Notes under the pieces: generated by a model
Databases searched by the model: none
Seen by the model: the letters and a program-made list of their open reading frames with translations, nothing else
Told to the model about the DNA's origin: nothing
Translations under genes and position numbers: made by a program
Assembly (NCBI RefSeq): GCF_010183535.1
Contig: NC_071328.1
Span: 5,642,001 to 5,706,000, forward strand
From: Caenorhabditis remanei
Lineage: Eukaryota > Nematoda > Chromadorea > Rhabditida > Rhabditidae
DNA length: 64,000 nt
Direction of reading: 5' to 3'
In this document: in pieces, positions 11,838-24,898 of the stretch
Numbering within the stretch: position 1 is the first letter of the stretch
Layout: every line of letters begins with the position of its first letter

Positions 11838-14800
11838 TCATTTTTCTTTGGATCCATCGTAGATGGTGACTGAAGAGAGGAACCAATTATCCATGACTTC
11901 GACAATGACTTGCTTTACTCCGTAGCAAAAAGTCGATCCAAATGGTTGTTGCTCTTGACGAGTGAGAACAACTGGACGTGGAGTGTTCGAGTCGTCCATG
12001 AAGGCGTGCGAGAATTCGTCGAACTGGAAGAGTAGTCAATGAATATTGATTTATTTAAAGAGGGTTTCAGCAGGCTTGACTATATTTACAGACAAACGCA
12101 AAAAGTTAAAGACGCTAGACCCTACAGTAACCTCAGCTATAGTATCTTCCGAATTCCCCCAGTCGATCCCTGTATTTTACCTTCGAATCCGTACGAATTT
12201 CGTATTGCTTGTCATTCAAGAAGATTGAGAAGTTGCATCGTGAGTACCTGCAAAGAATCTCAAAATAAATAATACTTCATCATTCATCTTTTGAATGTCA
12301 ATCAGTTTGTCGTCGGCTGGTGATGGCGACAAAGAGTAAAGAGGGAGAGTGATGTCTTCTCTTTCTCTTCTTAATCCAATTGTTCTGCCTGCCGGAGACT
12401 GATTTTCATCCTTCTGATTTCTCTCTCTTTGTTTCCAAAATTGGATCAAAGAAGGATGAAAAAAAGAGAAAAAGAAACATACACTCCAAAATCGCAGTGT
12501 CCTGGCGCATTGGTGTGAAGAACGAATTTGACGACACGTTTCGAGACGAAGTCGAACAGAACATCCTGAAAAATTAATTGATGATTAGGAAGAGTAATCG
12601 CAATTTATAGGTTTTGTAAGATCCCTTTTGGTCACGTAGCTTCCCGAACTCTTCTCCAAAAATTGGAGTCCAATCCCAAATCTTTCCCAGTCAAAAGTTC
12701 CAAATTCCCTCAAATTTTAAAAACTTTACGAACAGATTTTCAAATTAATCTGTATCCAATTTCACTCTCCTCCGTTCGCCTTTTCCATGCTTAGCAATCT
12801 TGAATGTGTACTCAAATGCTTAAGGAATTGAAACTGAAGATGTCATTTCCTGTCATCGAGTCCCTCCCTACTGTGACATCCCACCCATTCTCTTCATTCA
12901 ATCCTTGCCCCTATTCATACACCTCGCATGAAACCACAACTCAAAAGCAAAATGCCGACCATGTTAATTAAGAGAAAAGACAAGACAAACATCGGGGAGC
13001 TCTATCCCCCCTCCCTGCTTTCGTCAGATTAGCCATGCCATGATAGGCTTGTAAGCGCCTCTTCAACAACACGAACAGGTGCAATGGCCGTGTCTGGCGG
13101 CTCCTCGGATCGTGTTGTCTCTCGGCTCGTTTACGGTAATCGAACTGAATGTCAAGTACGTGTTGACATATGTCAGTTTTTGGCAAATAATACATCAGAG
13201 AGGAGGGACCCATATCATATATCAAGCATGTTGCAATATGAAAATGGTTACTTCAAAATGATGAATCACTGACTTGTTGACGTGGCGGCAAGACGTCCCC
13301 ATTGTATAAACGAACATTTGGTTTCTTCAAAAAAGACTTCGTGTGGGGGGGGGGGGGGGCTCCGTGTGTGTAAGCCTATTGTTGCCAATCAAATTTTCAC
13401 GTCTTCTTCTTCTTTTTTCTTCTTCTTCGTCCAGTCCTGGTCATTCGGCTCTTTGTTCTCAAATCCATCCACACAAAACAATTGGAAGACACATAGAAAA
13501 GGAGTAAACGAGGCATCCCGATGTATCAACTAAAAAAGAAGAAGACGGGAAGAAGCAAGTATGTTTTGGAGGCTCTCTCTCTCTCAAAATTGAATAAATC
13601 CTATTCCGAGAGTCTTCCCATCTTTTCAATCCGTTACGGGTCCTTGTCTTCTCTCCCGTAATAAAGGGCACGGGGGGTGGGGACTCATAGAAAAAGTACA
13701 AACAGACAAAGTGAAACTTCAGATGGGGTCCCCCCGTTTCCAGTGGGCACATTTCAAGCATTAGTCGGATGGATGAACCGAGGAAGCGACAAAGTGGTGG
13801 TGGATACGGATAATGTTGGGGATGGATCAAAAGCAAACAGACAGATGAGAACATTTTCGAAAATCGAGGTCAGACGACGTTGGCTACTTTGCAGTCATAT
13901 CACACAACAAACAAACTAAAGTTCGAATGTCATCAGAATGGGAACGAGAGAATTCTGAATTCGAAAGTAGTTTTTTTGAGGATGCAAAACAAATTCGATT
14001 TTCAAGGGAATTTTGCAGTGACCAAAGTTAAACTGACCAAAATGTCACTACACTGACCAATAGAGCACGAGAATAACAGAAAATTTCAGACTGCTCGACG
14101 GAAGATCATGATGTGTAGCAGAGCCTGACGCTGCTTCTTCCTCTACTTTACAGTGACACCTTCTACACTCATCATACGGAATTCCGGGGTTTTCACTGAC
14201 CCCTATTCTCTCTAACTAATCCCATTCAAGTACTTTTTCTGTCAACTATTGTCCATCACATGAATTCCGCAATTTCATAATCTTGTGTTGGTTTCGAAAC
14301 AGAAAAAGTGTCCCCAAGTTGAATAACCACACAGAACACTCCACAACCCAATCGGCTGTCAAATTGCTACTCAACCAACCAGACAGATATCGTCCGAATT
14401 CAGTACTACATTATGCTGTTCGATTTAATTTCGTTTCCTCATTCTCCTCTTTTCCTCATTGAAACCAGACTAAATGTACGGTTAATAATAGGTATTGTGC
14501 GATTGGCGGTCAAAGTGAGCGAGAGAAGAATTTGACAAATTTGTCACATCATCATTTGGAAACAGAAAGAGAAAGGAGGACCGCTAAAACGAAATGATTA
14601 ATTGCGTTCACACTAAATGGTCCCTCCGGAAGAACTTGGTCCCGTTTGCCCGTTTGTGGTCAGTCATCATGTCAATTCGATAATCTTCCCCCACATCCAC
14701 ACATTTCATCGCTTTCAACTCTGCCGACGGTTTTGCTCGTCCAAAAGAGTAAAGGATGAACCAATGGGGGGAGATTAACTTCACCTGTCCTTTTCTCTCC

Positions 14801-17800
14801 TAATTGATCATTTCTTCCTTTATACCCAGATAAATATACATATCCATATGTGTATTCTCGCGGCGGGAGTTCTACTTCAATCCCAATTCGCTCGTAAAAA
14901 TATTTCGGGTCGAGAGGCATCAAAACTCTTGTTTCGAACGAAAACGCGTGTGCGTATCCGTCAGTTCTCCAGAGAGTTCCAGCGATTCGGGTGCATACAA
15001 AATGATGCATCGAAATGCGGCAGAGGGCAACAATCGTGGGCGCATCACTCTCAGCGAACACACACCTTGAGGTGTGATAAATGACGCCGAGAGCATCCTG
15101 ATGACATGTCAATGTGTGGATAAATTACTCGTCCAATGAGACGAGAGAACACACTTCCGATATTGACAGCCGTCATTGCCTTCGTGCTCGCACTCATCAC
15201 AACACAGAGAAAACAATGGGATAGGAGGTGGTCTCCTGGATATTCAACACAATTGGTCCTGAGAAAGAACGGAAGCCAGTGGGTGCCGGAATTGGGTTAA
15301 AGTTTGCCGACATCTTCGTCATCATCAACATCATCGTCAGAAAGAGATTCAATCTCAAATGGAAATTGAACACCCTGATTAATGAGTTTATAAGCGAGAA
15401 AATGCGGGAACAATTTGACACATTTCCCTCCTCTCCGATATTTAGCAAACAAAAGAGGAAATGAGGATGCATTGGATTCTTTTGGTATGAGGATGCCATC
15501 CTCAGGATGGAATGAGGTGGAATTTCAGAGTTCGGTTTCAGATGTTTTGTGGAAAAGAACTGTAGTTGTGAAATTTCATTCCGTAGTGCAATTTGGAGAA
15601 CAGATTCTGAATTCTCACGCCTCCAGCTTCAAGCCTGTATACCTTTTTTGAAAAGATCTCATTTAGTCGCTTTTTTTGCTGATGATCAGGACCATTATCA
15701 GAAATTCCCATTGATTTAGGACTAAACTCAACTTGATGCCCCTGAACTATAGAAAACAGATTTTAAACCTTCATTTCTTCAGCTTTCAACTCGTGATTAA
15801 GAATCCCTACGACTCCTGCTTTTTAACTATGCAAAACTAGTCCACTCTAGCTTCACTACGGTAGGTCTTGATTACTGTAGCTCCACAATAAACAAATTGC
15901 TCTATCCGCCTGACCGCTTCAAAAACATCTCGACTGATTGTTTGTCCACAACCAATTTTTCTTCTTCCTCCAAGTGTACTCGATATATGACGGATGAATT
16001 ACCCCAACCAATTCCTGACCATATGTCATGAACAATTCCGATGCTCCCTAGATGGTCTTCTGTTCTGCTCAATTATCTTCGCACCCTCCTGCCTGTCGTC
16101 TTCCCTCAATTGACCAGAAGGAGTCACCACCTTTTATTACCAAACACCAATAAAAGGGCATGTCGTAAACCACCGAAAAGCGTCTGCTGTTGGCAGCTCG
16201 TCCATCTGGACAATTTTGACCACACAGGAAGACGTTTTTTTGTTCAAAATGGCGAAGGTACTCTATAATTTGGTGGGAAAAAGACAAGGAAGCCAATGAC
16301 TTTTGTGAAACAAAATAGAGGGAGGCGGAGAAGGAAATCGGGGAGAAACAGCCGGGTGCAATTGAGAAATCTCATGAATATATGATAACGTTTGGCTCAT
16401 GGCACAGACGTTTCAATTTCTGCTTTACTTAATTGGGTTTGAAACCACGAGGCGCCTAAAACATGACTGGGGCCACCCTGATTCCTAATTCTTCGGGGTG
16501 TGATAATTGTCATGTACCACCATCGATGAAACAACATTAGGTGCCTTCTATCCTGTCATCCTTCCTTCTCCGGTCATCCTTCTTCGTCCCCATGGTGTGT
16601 GTGTTGACCCTCCTCCACCTCCTCTCTTCTCTCCAGCTTCCGAAGCTCCGCCCCTCTTATCCGCCCTGCATAGAAGCCTTCGCCTTCTCATGGTGTTTTG
16701 TTTTCCCTCCTTCTTCTTGTCTACTAGTGGTGTTTGTCTTCTGAAGTCAAATTTCGAAAATTTCAGAACTCATGATAAATTTTCTCCTACTATGGTCATT
16801 TTTGACCATTGCCTTTGCTTTACAATCGAATTGTCCATCTCTTTGCGAGTGTGATCAAAATGATTCGTCTTGGAATGTCTACTGTCGAAAGGCTATTATA
16901 AATGACACCGTGTATGCAGAGATTCTGAATCAACTTCCACTGACTCTGCGTTCTTTACATATTCAGGTTCGTTTAGAACTCTATAAAGATAGTAATCTAT
17001 GTCGAAACAATGGTCGAAAACATCAACATTTAATCCCTCCTCATTTGCATATAAAAATGTTTCGTTTTATTTTAGCCACCAACGAATCGTCTGGGTTCGA
17101 ATAAACTTCGATGGAATGACAACATCAACCGATTCGCACAACTTCGTGTTCTTCGTCTCATCAATTGTCAAATTCCAGCAATGTCCAGATCTATTCGACT
17201 TCCTTCTCTTGAAGTTTTGGATCTACGTTACAATAATATCGAGCATGCGACAATGAGCAATTTCGGAGGAATGCCAAAGTTGAGAGTTTTGGATTTATCT
17301 TCGAATCACTTGAATATCCTCCCAACTGGAGTATTCACTTATCTTCGATCCTTGAAATCTCTTACTCTTTCCAACAACACAATTTCGGATCTCTCCACTA
17401 ATTTACTTCGAGGACTCAACTCTCTTCGAGTTCTTCGCCTCGATCGGAATTCCATCCCAATCGAGCAAATCAATGACTTGTTTTCCGATGTTTCTCAACT
17501 AGACGAACTCTATCTGAATCACTGCAACCTCACTTCCATCTCTGCTCTTTCTCTAGATCGTATCCCTCAACTCCGCCAGCTAGGAATCGGTGGAAATGAC
17601 TTGAAGAGAGTGCCAACTAAGGAGTTGAGACCACTTTCTCAGCTAACTGTTTTGGATTTATCTCACAATTCGATTCAAGAAATCCCAGCTTGCGCATTTT
17701 GCAATACTAATATCTCGAAACTCGATCTTTCACACAACTTGCTCGGTATTTCGAAAGGTTCTCCATTTAACGAAGATGCATTCCGGAATATTCCATTGAG

Positions 17801-20800
17801 ACACTTGGATCTTTCATTCAATCATTTGGATGATTTCGATTCGAAATGGTTGGGATATGCCCAAGATGAGCTGACTTCAATTGCATTATCAGGAAACTTG
17901 TTGAAACGTGAGTTGATACTGTTTTAGCAACGAAAAAAAACCATAAATTGTTCTAGACTTCGAAGAAATTTGGACGCACACTCTCCGATCTTTGGTTCAC
18001 CTTGAAATGGCATACAATCATATCAAGTACATCCCAGTCCAACTCCCAGCTCGCTACTACCACTTGGTATCATTCAATGTGTCTGGAAATGAGCTCTCCT
18101 ACTTGCCAGACAATATCAACACTTTGCTTCCAAATGTGAAAGTATGTCTTTCTTTTTCTATACGAAATCCGATGCGGGCGGTCACCGCTCTTCTAAGAGT
18201 GCACACGCATTCTGTCATTTGAGAACCATCTGCTGTCTTCTCGTTCTAAAGTCATCAAGATTTCTTTAGACATTCGACATCTCTGCCAATCGTTTCCACA
18301 CCTTCTCCCACACGGATTTGGCGTTTTTGAACAATGTGGACCAGGTCTACATGGATTCGAATCCTTGGGATTGTTCATGTGCTATTCAGGGACTTCAGGT
18401 AAGCAGTTTTTCATGGCCACTAGAAGATTTGAATCCTATTTCTATTCTTCAGGTACATATGCGAGATCGTTATGCGATGCGACACATTCTCAACTATGAA
18501 AACGTACGATGCGCGACACCGTCTCTTGTGGAAGGTCACTCGGTTTTGGCTATTACCGACGTAAGATTTGGTTTCTAAGAAATTGAAGTTCATTAAAAAA
18601 GTAATTCAGGTTAACGACTGTGCAGTTTTGTTTGGTGCCCGCTATGGATTAACTCAAACTAGTGAAATGCTCATTCTCCTCGCCGGAGTTTTGCTCTTCG
18701 CTATCGTTCTTCTCATGATTCTCGGATGCATTTACTTCCTCCGCGAGCGTCAATACAAAGGATCCTACGTGACACGAGAGCATTCCAGAACTCCTCTAAC
18801 CATGGCGAATACTCATAGCTGCTCTTCCAGCACAAATGATACTCATGGCCCTTTGTCACCTCCATTCGACCCATTTATGGTTAGTACCGAGACATTTAAA
18901 GCCACTCCTCCATTGATTCCTCCGGCACCACCAAAGCCCGGATCCTCCTATTTTGGAATTTGATTCCATTATTTTTTTTGAATAAGTTGTCTATATTTTT
19001 CTCTCTTCCTGATCCGTGTGATTTTCCTTGCATCTAGTCGTCAGATCTCTTGTATTTCCATGTACTTTTGCCCCCTTTTCCTCGGTACGGTGTTCATTTT
19101 TACCCATTTTCTTTTTCAAATTCCAGTTCTATTGCTATATTTTGTCTGTAAATGAAGCTACATTGTAATATATCAAAAGAGAATGAAGCTCTAGTTGACT
19201 AATTGCGCCAGAAAAGTCAGGATGTACCACCTAGAACCACTTGGTATCCCACTTTCCATCGTAAACCTCTCCTGAGTAATAAATCGGTGTCAGTGTCTCC
19301 GAGAGTGGTGGGTTCTCCCCCCTTCTTCCTCTTCTCCACCAGAATCCTGGGGTCAACTCATTTGTCAAATGCACACTCTCAACGCCCACAAAACAAATGC
19401 ATAATTGAGCACAGAGAGCTCTAAAAACCCACGAAAAACTTTTTTGTTTCTTGAAAAAAAAAACGGTTTGAGGGTTATGAATTTCTGAAAAGATTCGCGA
19501 GAAGTCAGTGGAACGGGGGGACGTCGAGTGACAGAGCTCGTTAATTTATGAGCCATTCGAATAATAAATTGATGTGTGTTGTGTGTGTGTGCACACGCGC
19601 GAAATCTTCGGATGTAGATTGCACAATCTGTTATGACACGTAGTGGAGGAGACGTCGTCGTTCCATCCGTCAGATTCCCTAGTGACACCCACAAAACAAT
19701 CGAGAGAACACCAATTAAGTCATCGTCAACTGAGAGAAGACGCGCCAGAAGACGACGACCACGACGACATAACTATGAAAAATGACAGATCGTCGTGTTG
19801 GTTCGGGAGGGGTGGGTGTAAACATGAATTGGATTGTCTTCTTCGGATTGAATAATTACTTTTCAATTCTATAGAAAATACGAACTTGATGAAGCTGTGA
19901 GGCACCCAATACACCGTGACTCGAAAACAGAATCATCAATCTTCGAGAGCAGATTTTAGATTCGGACTGGTTCAAAACAGGGAGAAAAAAAAACGAGAAT
20001 CAGGGAGCGATGATTACATTGAAGATGGAAAATCTGGGAGGTTTTGAACGGAGAAGATCAGATACCGTATCAAGAAGATTTCAACTACAGAAGTGAATAC
20101 TAATTTGCGTAAAACTATAAAAATCAATTCTAGAAGCGATGGGACTATTAGCAACACCTATTTGATGTCTCACATTAGAGAAAGTGTTTGGAGTTGTAGG
20201 ATTTAACTAGAACAGTGCCCAGAGGACTGAGAAAATCCGAGTTCAAAAACCCAGATGTTCCAGAGAATGACTTATGTTAAAACAAAAACTCGAAATTGAG
20301 ACACACATACAGACACACTACATTAACGAGAACGATTATTCTTCAATTTTCATCCGATTCCCACGAAGAACGCGTCAACGACACCCTATCCTGAACCTTT
20401 CCACCAATAAATTTTCAAAAAGGTGTCCTCTTTTTTATTTCTTTTGTGTAAGTGAGCGACTTGATGAGATGAACTACTGAAGGTCGTTAGCGCCCATAAT
20501 TCAGTCGTCTTCTCTGTTAAATGTAGCAGAAGAGACAATTCGTACAAGTGTCAAGGGAGAGGGAATACAAAACAAGGCTCCCTGCCTCTCTGAAGTCGTA
20601 AATCTTTCCGGACGCCATGGAGAAGAAGGGGATCAACCATTAGCTCTAGATTATTATCATATGCGGATGTACAACGATTGCGTGTACATTATCTATCCCT
20701 CGGATATTTTGTCTCTTCTTCTCATTGAAAGAGGGGAAGAGGGGACAAGAGAATACTCACCAATCCCATCACAAAATAATTGAAGAAGAAGTTCGGTGGA

Positions 20801-22559
20801 CCGTAGAGTGTCTCCTTGTGAAGTCCACGATGGATTCTGGAATTGGGAGAATTGATTGAGAATTAGAATTGGTTAGGAACTCACTTCATCTTGTCGTCAG
20901 ATTTGTAGAATACCTTGGTTGGTGCTCCGAGAATCGCTTGAACATCCTGAAAACGGTTAGGAGCTGATTGAAATTTTGATGAAAATTTAGTAAAATCAGG
21001 ATTCAGAATTTCAGAAAAAGCAAAATTGACCTTTTTCGTTACTTTTTAATCTAGTCTTTGAAGAGTTTTACGCAATTTCTCAAAAAAAAACGAAAAAAAC
21101 ATGACTTCACTGAATTTCGGCCAACTTCTATAAAATTCTAAAATCTACGTATTTGGCAGTTACACTTTCAGTAGGATTTTCAAACTGAAGCTTCTATGAA
21201 ATTTTGCGAAGAAATCTATAATTTTTTCAAGAAATTTCAAAATATTTCAAACAGTTTTTCCAACAACTCGCTAAAACTTGAAATGGGTCTTTTCTGAAAT
21301 AAAATTCAAACACCTACCGCGACAGAATCTCCGAAATAGATCTGCCTTTTGTACATAGATACTTCATACTCTCCATCGACCATTCGACCGTCTAAAAATG
21401 AAAAAATAGCTCGATTGCAGAGAAAACGTCGCTGAAAATGATTAGAACTTACTTTGAGTATCAAATTCAATATCAAGTCCGACTATAGTCTCATTTTCAT
21501 AAATCGCCTCAATTTTCCGAGTTCTATTTTGCCCGCAATAACACGAGAATGGAGTGTCGACTGGTCTGAAAACTCTTATTCATTCAAAGATAAAATAAGA
21601 TAGTAAACTCACTCTGGCTCCGACGGATTCTGGCCACGATAAATAGACATTTTAGTAAGTTTCGGCTGAGAATTGGCATCATACTTCAACGACCGAAGAT
21701 TTCCACCGAAACCCGGCTGAAAATTCGTAATGAATTGAATAACAATCGGCGTCTCTTGAGTTGCTGAAACTCTTACTCTAACTTCCAAATTGGAATTCTC
21801 CCCGGCGGCGGTCGGGAAGCAGAACGATAACCCCGGCCAACTCTGAACATAGATATTGTGTTTATCATCGTAAGATCCCGGATGAGTCGATCCGAAGAAC
21901 TCGTTGACTCGATCCAAAGTTGCCATATTAGATGGATCCGAGAATACTGTGTCACTGAAGAAATAATTGTTTTAGTTTTGGGAGTTTACGTGGAATCTCG
22001 TACTTATAAGTCAAATTGATTTTTGACAGATTATCAACTTCAATCAATTTGATTAGCTGAGTATGTCCATCGAAATACAATTTGATTCCAGTCGATCCGA
22101 TATAGATAATGATGTCACGATAGCATGGATCCTTAAGTTTTTAAAATTGAAATAAATTATTTTCAACGTTGTGGAGTCTGGCGCATCGGTGACGCATCAT
22201 TCACTTTTTCAGACAGAAAACAATACGTTTTTTTCCATATTTTTAGAGCCAATCACCATCCGAAAATAGTTTTCAAACCGCTCATATTTGCCTTTTCTCT
22301 CGGAAATATTACCTTCTTGCTGTATTTCAACTCGACGTTCGTCAACATTCTCGGATGTTGCTGCATCATTGCGATGCATTGATTAATCGGCATTCCGAGA
22401 ACAAATTCCATTTGTGCATGTTTCAATCCAACATCGGGAACTACCTTAAAACTCTTCGAAAACAATGAGAAAATGGCGAAAATCGATGCGAAAACGTACC
22501 GTAAAACTTAGATCTTCTTCTGTCGACGGTTTCTTCGTCACTTGTTGTTTTCCATTCAT
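11838..22559 (-). CDS. PHAF1 / UPF0183 family protein (C16orf70 homologue)
   Basis: Eleven exons, read on the minus strand: 22559-22500, 22444-22313, 22131-22004, 21954-21613, 21565-21453, 21391-21318, 20946-20885, 20836-20761, 12565-12483, 12247-12181, 12023-11838; 440 residues, near the roughly 420 of the human protein. Family landmarks in order: EFVLGMPINQCIAMMQQH, GIKLYFDGHTQLIKLIEV, FGSTHPGSYDD, WPGLSFCFP, RQIYFGDSVADVQAILG, PTKVFYKSDDKMRIH-like segment (here KMKIH), FFFNYFVMGLDVLFD, KFVLHTNAPGHCDF, PFGSTFCYG and a C-terminal SSVTIYDG. The family is conserved from plants to animals and the human protein is reported at phagophores in autophagy. Two acceptors end TTAAG rather than TTCAG. 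The 8.2 kb intron (20760-12566) holds a complete LRR gene on the other strand. In C. elegans I believe the counterpart is T01G9.2. Confidence 0.9.
12566..16771. other. Intronic DNA of the PHAF1 gene, upstream of the nested LRR gene
   Basis: No gene could be supported. It holds a G15 run, several pyrimidine-rich tracts, and an isolated 146-codon minus-strand frame (14672-15112) without a recognisable domain. The part nearest 16771 is the likely promoter of the LRR gene, whose start codon lies behind a TTTCAG at 16761-16766. Confidence 0.5.
13345..13359 (+). repeat. G15 homopolymer tract
   Basis: Fifteen consecutive G on the plus strand inside a large intron. Long G tracts can form G-quadruplexes and in C. 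elegans are unstable without the DOG-1/FANCJ helicase (established knowledge). Confidence 0.9.
16772..18963 (+). CDS. Single-pass transmembrane leucine-rich-repeat protein
   Basis: Six exons: 16772-16966, 17076-17907, 17957-18141, 18270-18398, 18453-18560, 18610-18963; 600 residues. Signal peptide at 1-18 (FLLLWSFLTIAFA), an LRR N-cap Cys cluster (CPSLCECD), about a dozen typical LRRs (LEVLDLRYNNIE, LRVLDLSSNHL, LTVLDLSHNSIQ, LRHLDLSFNHL), a C-cap (NPWDCSC ... VRCATP ... DC), a transmembrane helix at about 501-526, then a Ser/Pro-rich cytoplasmic tail of about 75 residues (PPLIPPAPPKP) ending YFGI. The tail has the form of a class II PDZ ligand. Such proteins act in adhesion, receptor or matrix roles. 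The gene is entirely nested in an intron of the PHAF1 gene on the opposite strand. I do not assign a named orthologue. Confidence 0.92.
18964..20760. other. 3' region of LRR gene and remaining PHAF1 intron
   Basis: Immediately after the LRR stop come a GAATAAG at about 18980 (possible poly(A) signal) and T-rich sequence. Further on there is a GTGTGTGTGTG run near 19577-19591 and purine-rich DNA. No coding exon is supported. Confidence 0.5.
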
Positions 22560-23199
22560 TTTGAGAGATCTCTTTTTGAATAAAAACTCTGAAAAAGAGT
22601 TAAAATAATGATTTTGATATTCTGAAAAGTAGAAACCGAGAATTGAGGTTGTTAATTGATCAATACAATGGTCTACTAGTACATAGAATGACGTAAATAA
22701 TTACAATGACCGTCTTGGTTTCTGTTTGAATGGCAAAAAACAACCTAACATTTTATAACACATGATGGCAAAATCGAAGGCGGCAGGGTGTGCAATAGAG
22801 CGCAGTTCTCCTCTATGCGCACTCCTCGAGACCTCACTGTCCGCGTGACAGAAATTCGATAATATACTCGGGTGGTGACGACCTTTTTCATTCATAGTTT
22901 CATCCTATATCATACGGTCTCGTTTAGGAGAGCACTGTACAAATTTAGAATAAGAAATAAAATAAAGTATAAAAAAATGAAACCATAAGAGAGTCGGAAT
23001 TTTTCGGGGGACACAAAGGGCACAAAAAGAGGGGGAAAACGAACGAAACAAGTTGGTTTAAGAAGAAAAAAGAGAAATCAATTGAAGACAATCAGAAAAT
23101 CGATTGATAAGAATAGGAGAAGAGAAATCTGAACAAAGAGAAGAGGAGGAGGACGAGTGGGTGATGGAAATATTGGAATAAATGGGTTGTAGTAGAACT
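22560..23199. other. Spacer between kin-10 stop and PHAF1 start
   Basis: 640 bases on a same-strand gene pair. It contains the kin-10 3' UTR and the PHAF1 promoter. A gap this wide is longer than the roughly 100 bases typical of C. elegans operons, so co-transcription is not favoured. Confidence 0.5.
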
Positions 23200-24275
23200 T
23201 TAGTTCCCATAGTTGTTGAATTGCCCAGCTTGTTGACCTGCTGGAGCGGCGTTGTTCTGAGCAGCGTTTGCCGCATTCGCATTACTTCCCTCTTGTCCAT
23301 TATAAGCAACTGGATGAATTTTGAAACCGTAGAGTCTGAAAGGACAATCAAATTTCATCAAGTTAGGAAATTTTTCATTCAAAAACTCACTTTGGAACAA
23401 ATTGAGTGACTGGTCTACGAGGACGCAGATCCGGATGCACGAAGAAAAGCATGTGGGGGAATCCGGTACCGAAGTAGCTACCATCGGTGTGTTGATGACG
23501 CGACGAGCGTGGAACGAAGACGTCATTGCAACGAGGGCAATAGAGCTTCACCATAGCCTCTCCGGGAACATCGGATAAGCCTGGAAATATCGAATTAAAA
23601 CAATGTGAACTAGACAATGAGTTGTAGTGAGGAAGACGTGGATTTCTACACATTTTTTTAAATAAAATATGGACTAAAAAAAGAAACAAATATGGCCGGC
23701 TCTCAAACGGGAGAACTGCACTAATGAACTTTTCTGTTCGTGATCGTAAATAATTGACATAATGATACAATCAGCGTCTATTTTCAATGATCTAGGTTCT
23801 TTGATTACGAAATAAGCATTTTTAAATTCTTATGATGAGATTTAAAGAAATACTTACCGATTGGAAGCATTGGCTGATTTTCACAGTAAACCCGAGGACA
23901 AACTCCAAAATCATGATCACGCCATTTCTCGACCATCTGAGAGATCCCTCGATTGGTGAGAATGTATCTTGCGTGAATCAATCCATAAAGCATTTCAGCC
24001 GCCTGCTCAACGAGATCGGTATTTGTTGCGTTATCCTCTATGTCATCTTCTAGAAAAAGGTTACATTGCAGGGGGGGGGGAAACGATGTTCAATTATCAC
24101 CTGGCTCCAAGTCGAGTATCATATCGAGCGCTTGACGATATTTGGGGACTTGCTCATTGAGTCCAGTCAAATTGAAACGATCTTGGATGTATTCTTCGTC
24201 CACTTCGCAGAAGAATTCATTTCCCCGAAGACCGCAGAACCATGTGATCCATGACACTTCTTCTGAGCTACTCAT
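23200..24275 (-). CDS. kin-10: Casein kinase II regulatory (beta) subunit
   Basis: Four exons on the minus strand: 24275-24101, 24049-23858, 23580-23391, 23335-23200. The start [20 protein letters not shown] is the canonical CK2-beta N-terminus. The acidic loop (LDLEPEDDIED) is created across the first splice junction. The zinc-finger cysteines are CPRVYC and YCPRCNDV, followed by [14 protein letters not shown] and the catalytic-subunit-binding [10 protein letters not shown]. The tail after that is Asn/Ala/Gln-rich, as in nematode versions. CK2 beta forms a dimer that bridges two catalytic subunits (KIN-3 in C. elegans) in nucleus and cytoplasm. The first intron (24100-24050) contains a G10 run on the plus strand. 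Upstream exons are probable; see the next entry. Confidence 0.97.
24071..24080 (+). repeat. G10 tract in kin-10 intron 1
   Basis: Ten consecutive G within the 51-base first intron of kin-10. On the transcribed strand this is a C tract in the RNA. Confidence 0.9.
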
Positions 24276-24471
24276 GACTTCTGATCCCGACAAGCTTGCG
24301 CCGCTTTGTTCTGACTGCGAACCAGACTCTGCCTACAAATGGGATTTATAGGTGAAAAAGCGAAAAAGATAGCAAAAACTCACCGAAGTGGAATCAAGTT
24401 GGCGCCAGCGAGCAGAAGCCGTGGCGTTCACGTCGATAACTGGCTGAGTTGCGCGCAAAGCACACAACTGC
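24276..24471 (-). other. kin-10: Probable 5' exons of kin-10, in frame with the CDS
   Basis: A segment 24471-24384 is bounded by a TTTCAG acceptor and a GTGAG donor; the next acceptor TTTGTAG ends at 24333, and sequence 24332-24276 runs straight into the kin-10 ATG. Both segments are open in the kin-10 frame, giving a 19-residue Ser/Glu-rich extension directly before the usual Met ([19 protein letters not shown]). No start codon is seen in the short upstream exon, so it may only be 5' UTR. Confidence 0.5.
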
Positions 24472-24898
24472 CTGAAACAGAACGAATTAGATGATAAATA
24501 CCAAGGAAAATCGATTTCGACCGGTGAAACTCGTGTGCACAAGAATTTTGACAATCTCGCTCGAAAAAGAAATTGAAAAGTTTGAGAAATGAGAAAACGA
24601 GAGTGACGAGGCGACAAAAAAACGGGGGCCCATGAAGGCGAGTGCACAGGAGCGCGCTTGCATAGCACACAGGTCACACCGGTCGTGTATCGATCCAGTA
24701 AGTATAGAACAGATCAGAGGACAAGAACAGGTAAATCGAACTCGAAACAACGAGTAAATATTGAAAAAAGAGCGATAAAAAAATCATGAGATGGTAATTC
24801 TTATTCACAAACGTTGTGATAACAAAATTTAAATTTAAATAAACCGAAACGTTTGGAAGAGATCGGAATAAAAAAGAGGTAAAAAACGAAATTAATAT

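Noticed and set aside
22559..24275. npp-2, kin-10 and PHAF1 gene as an operon
   Set aside because: Gaps of about 620 to 640 bases are far above the usual operon spacing and kin-10 appears to have its own 5' exons; not excluded, but unsupported.
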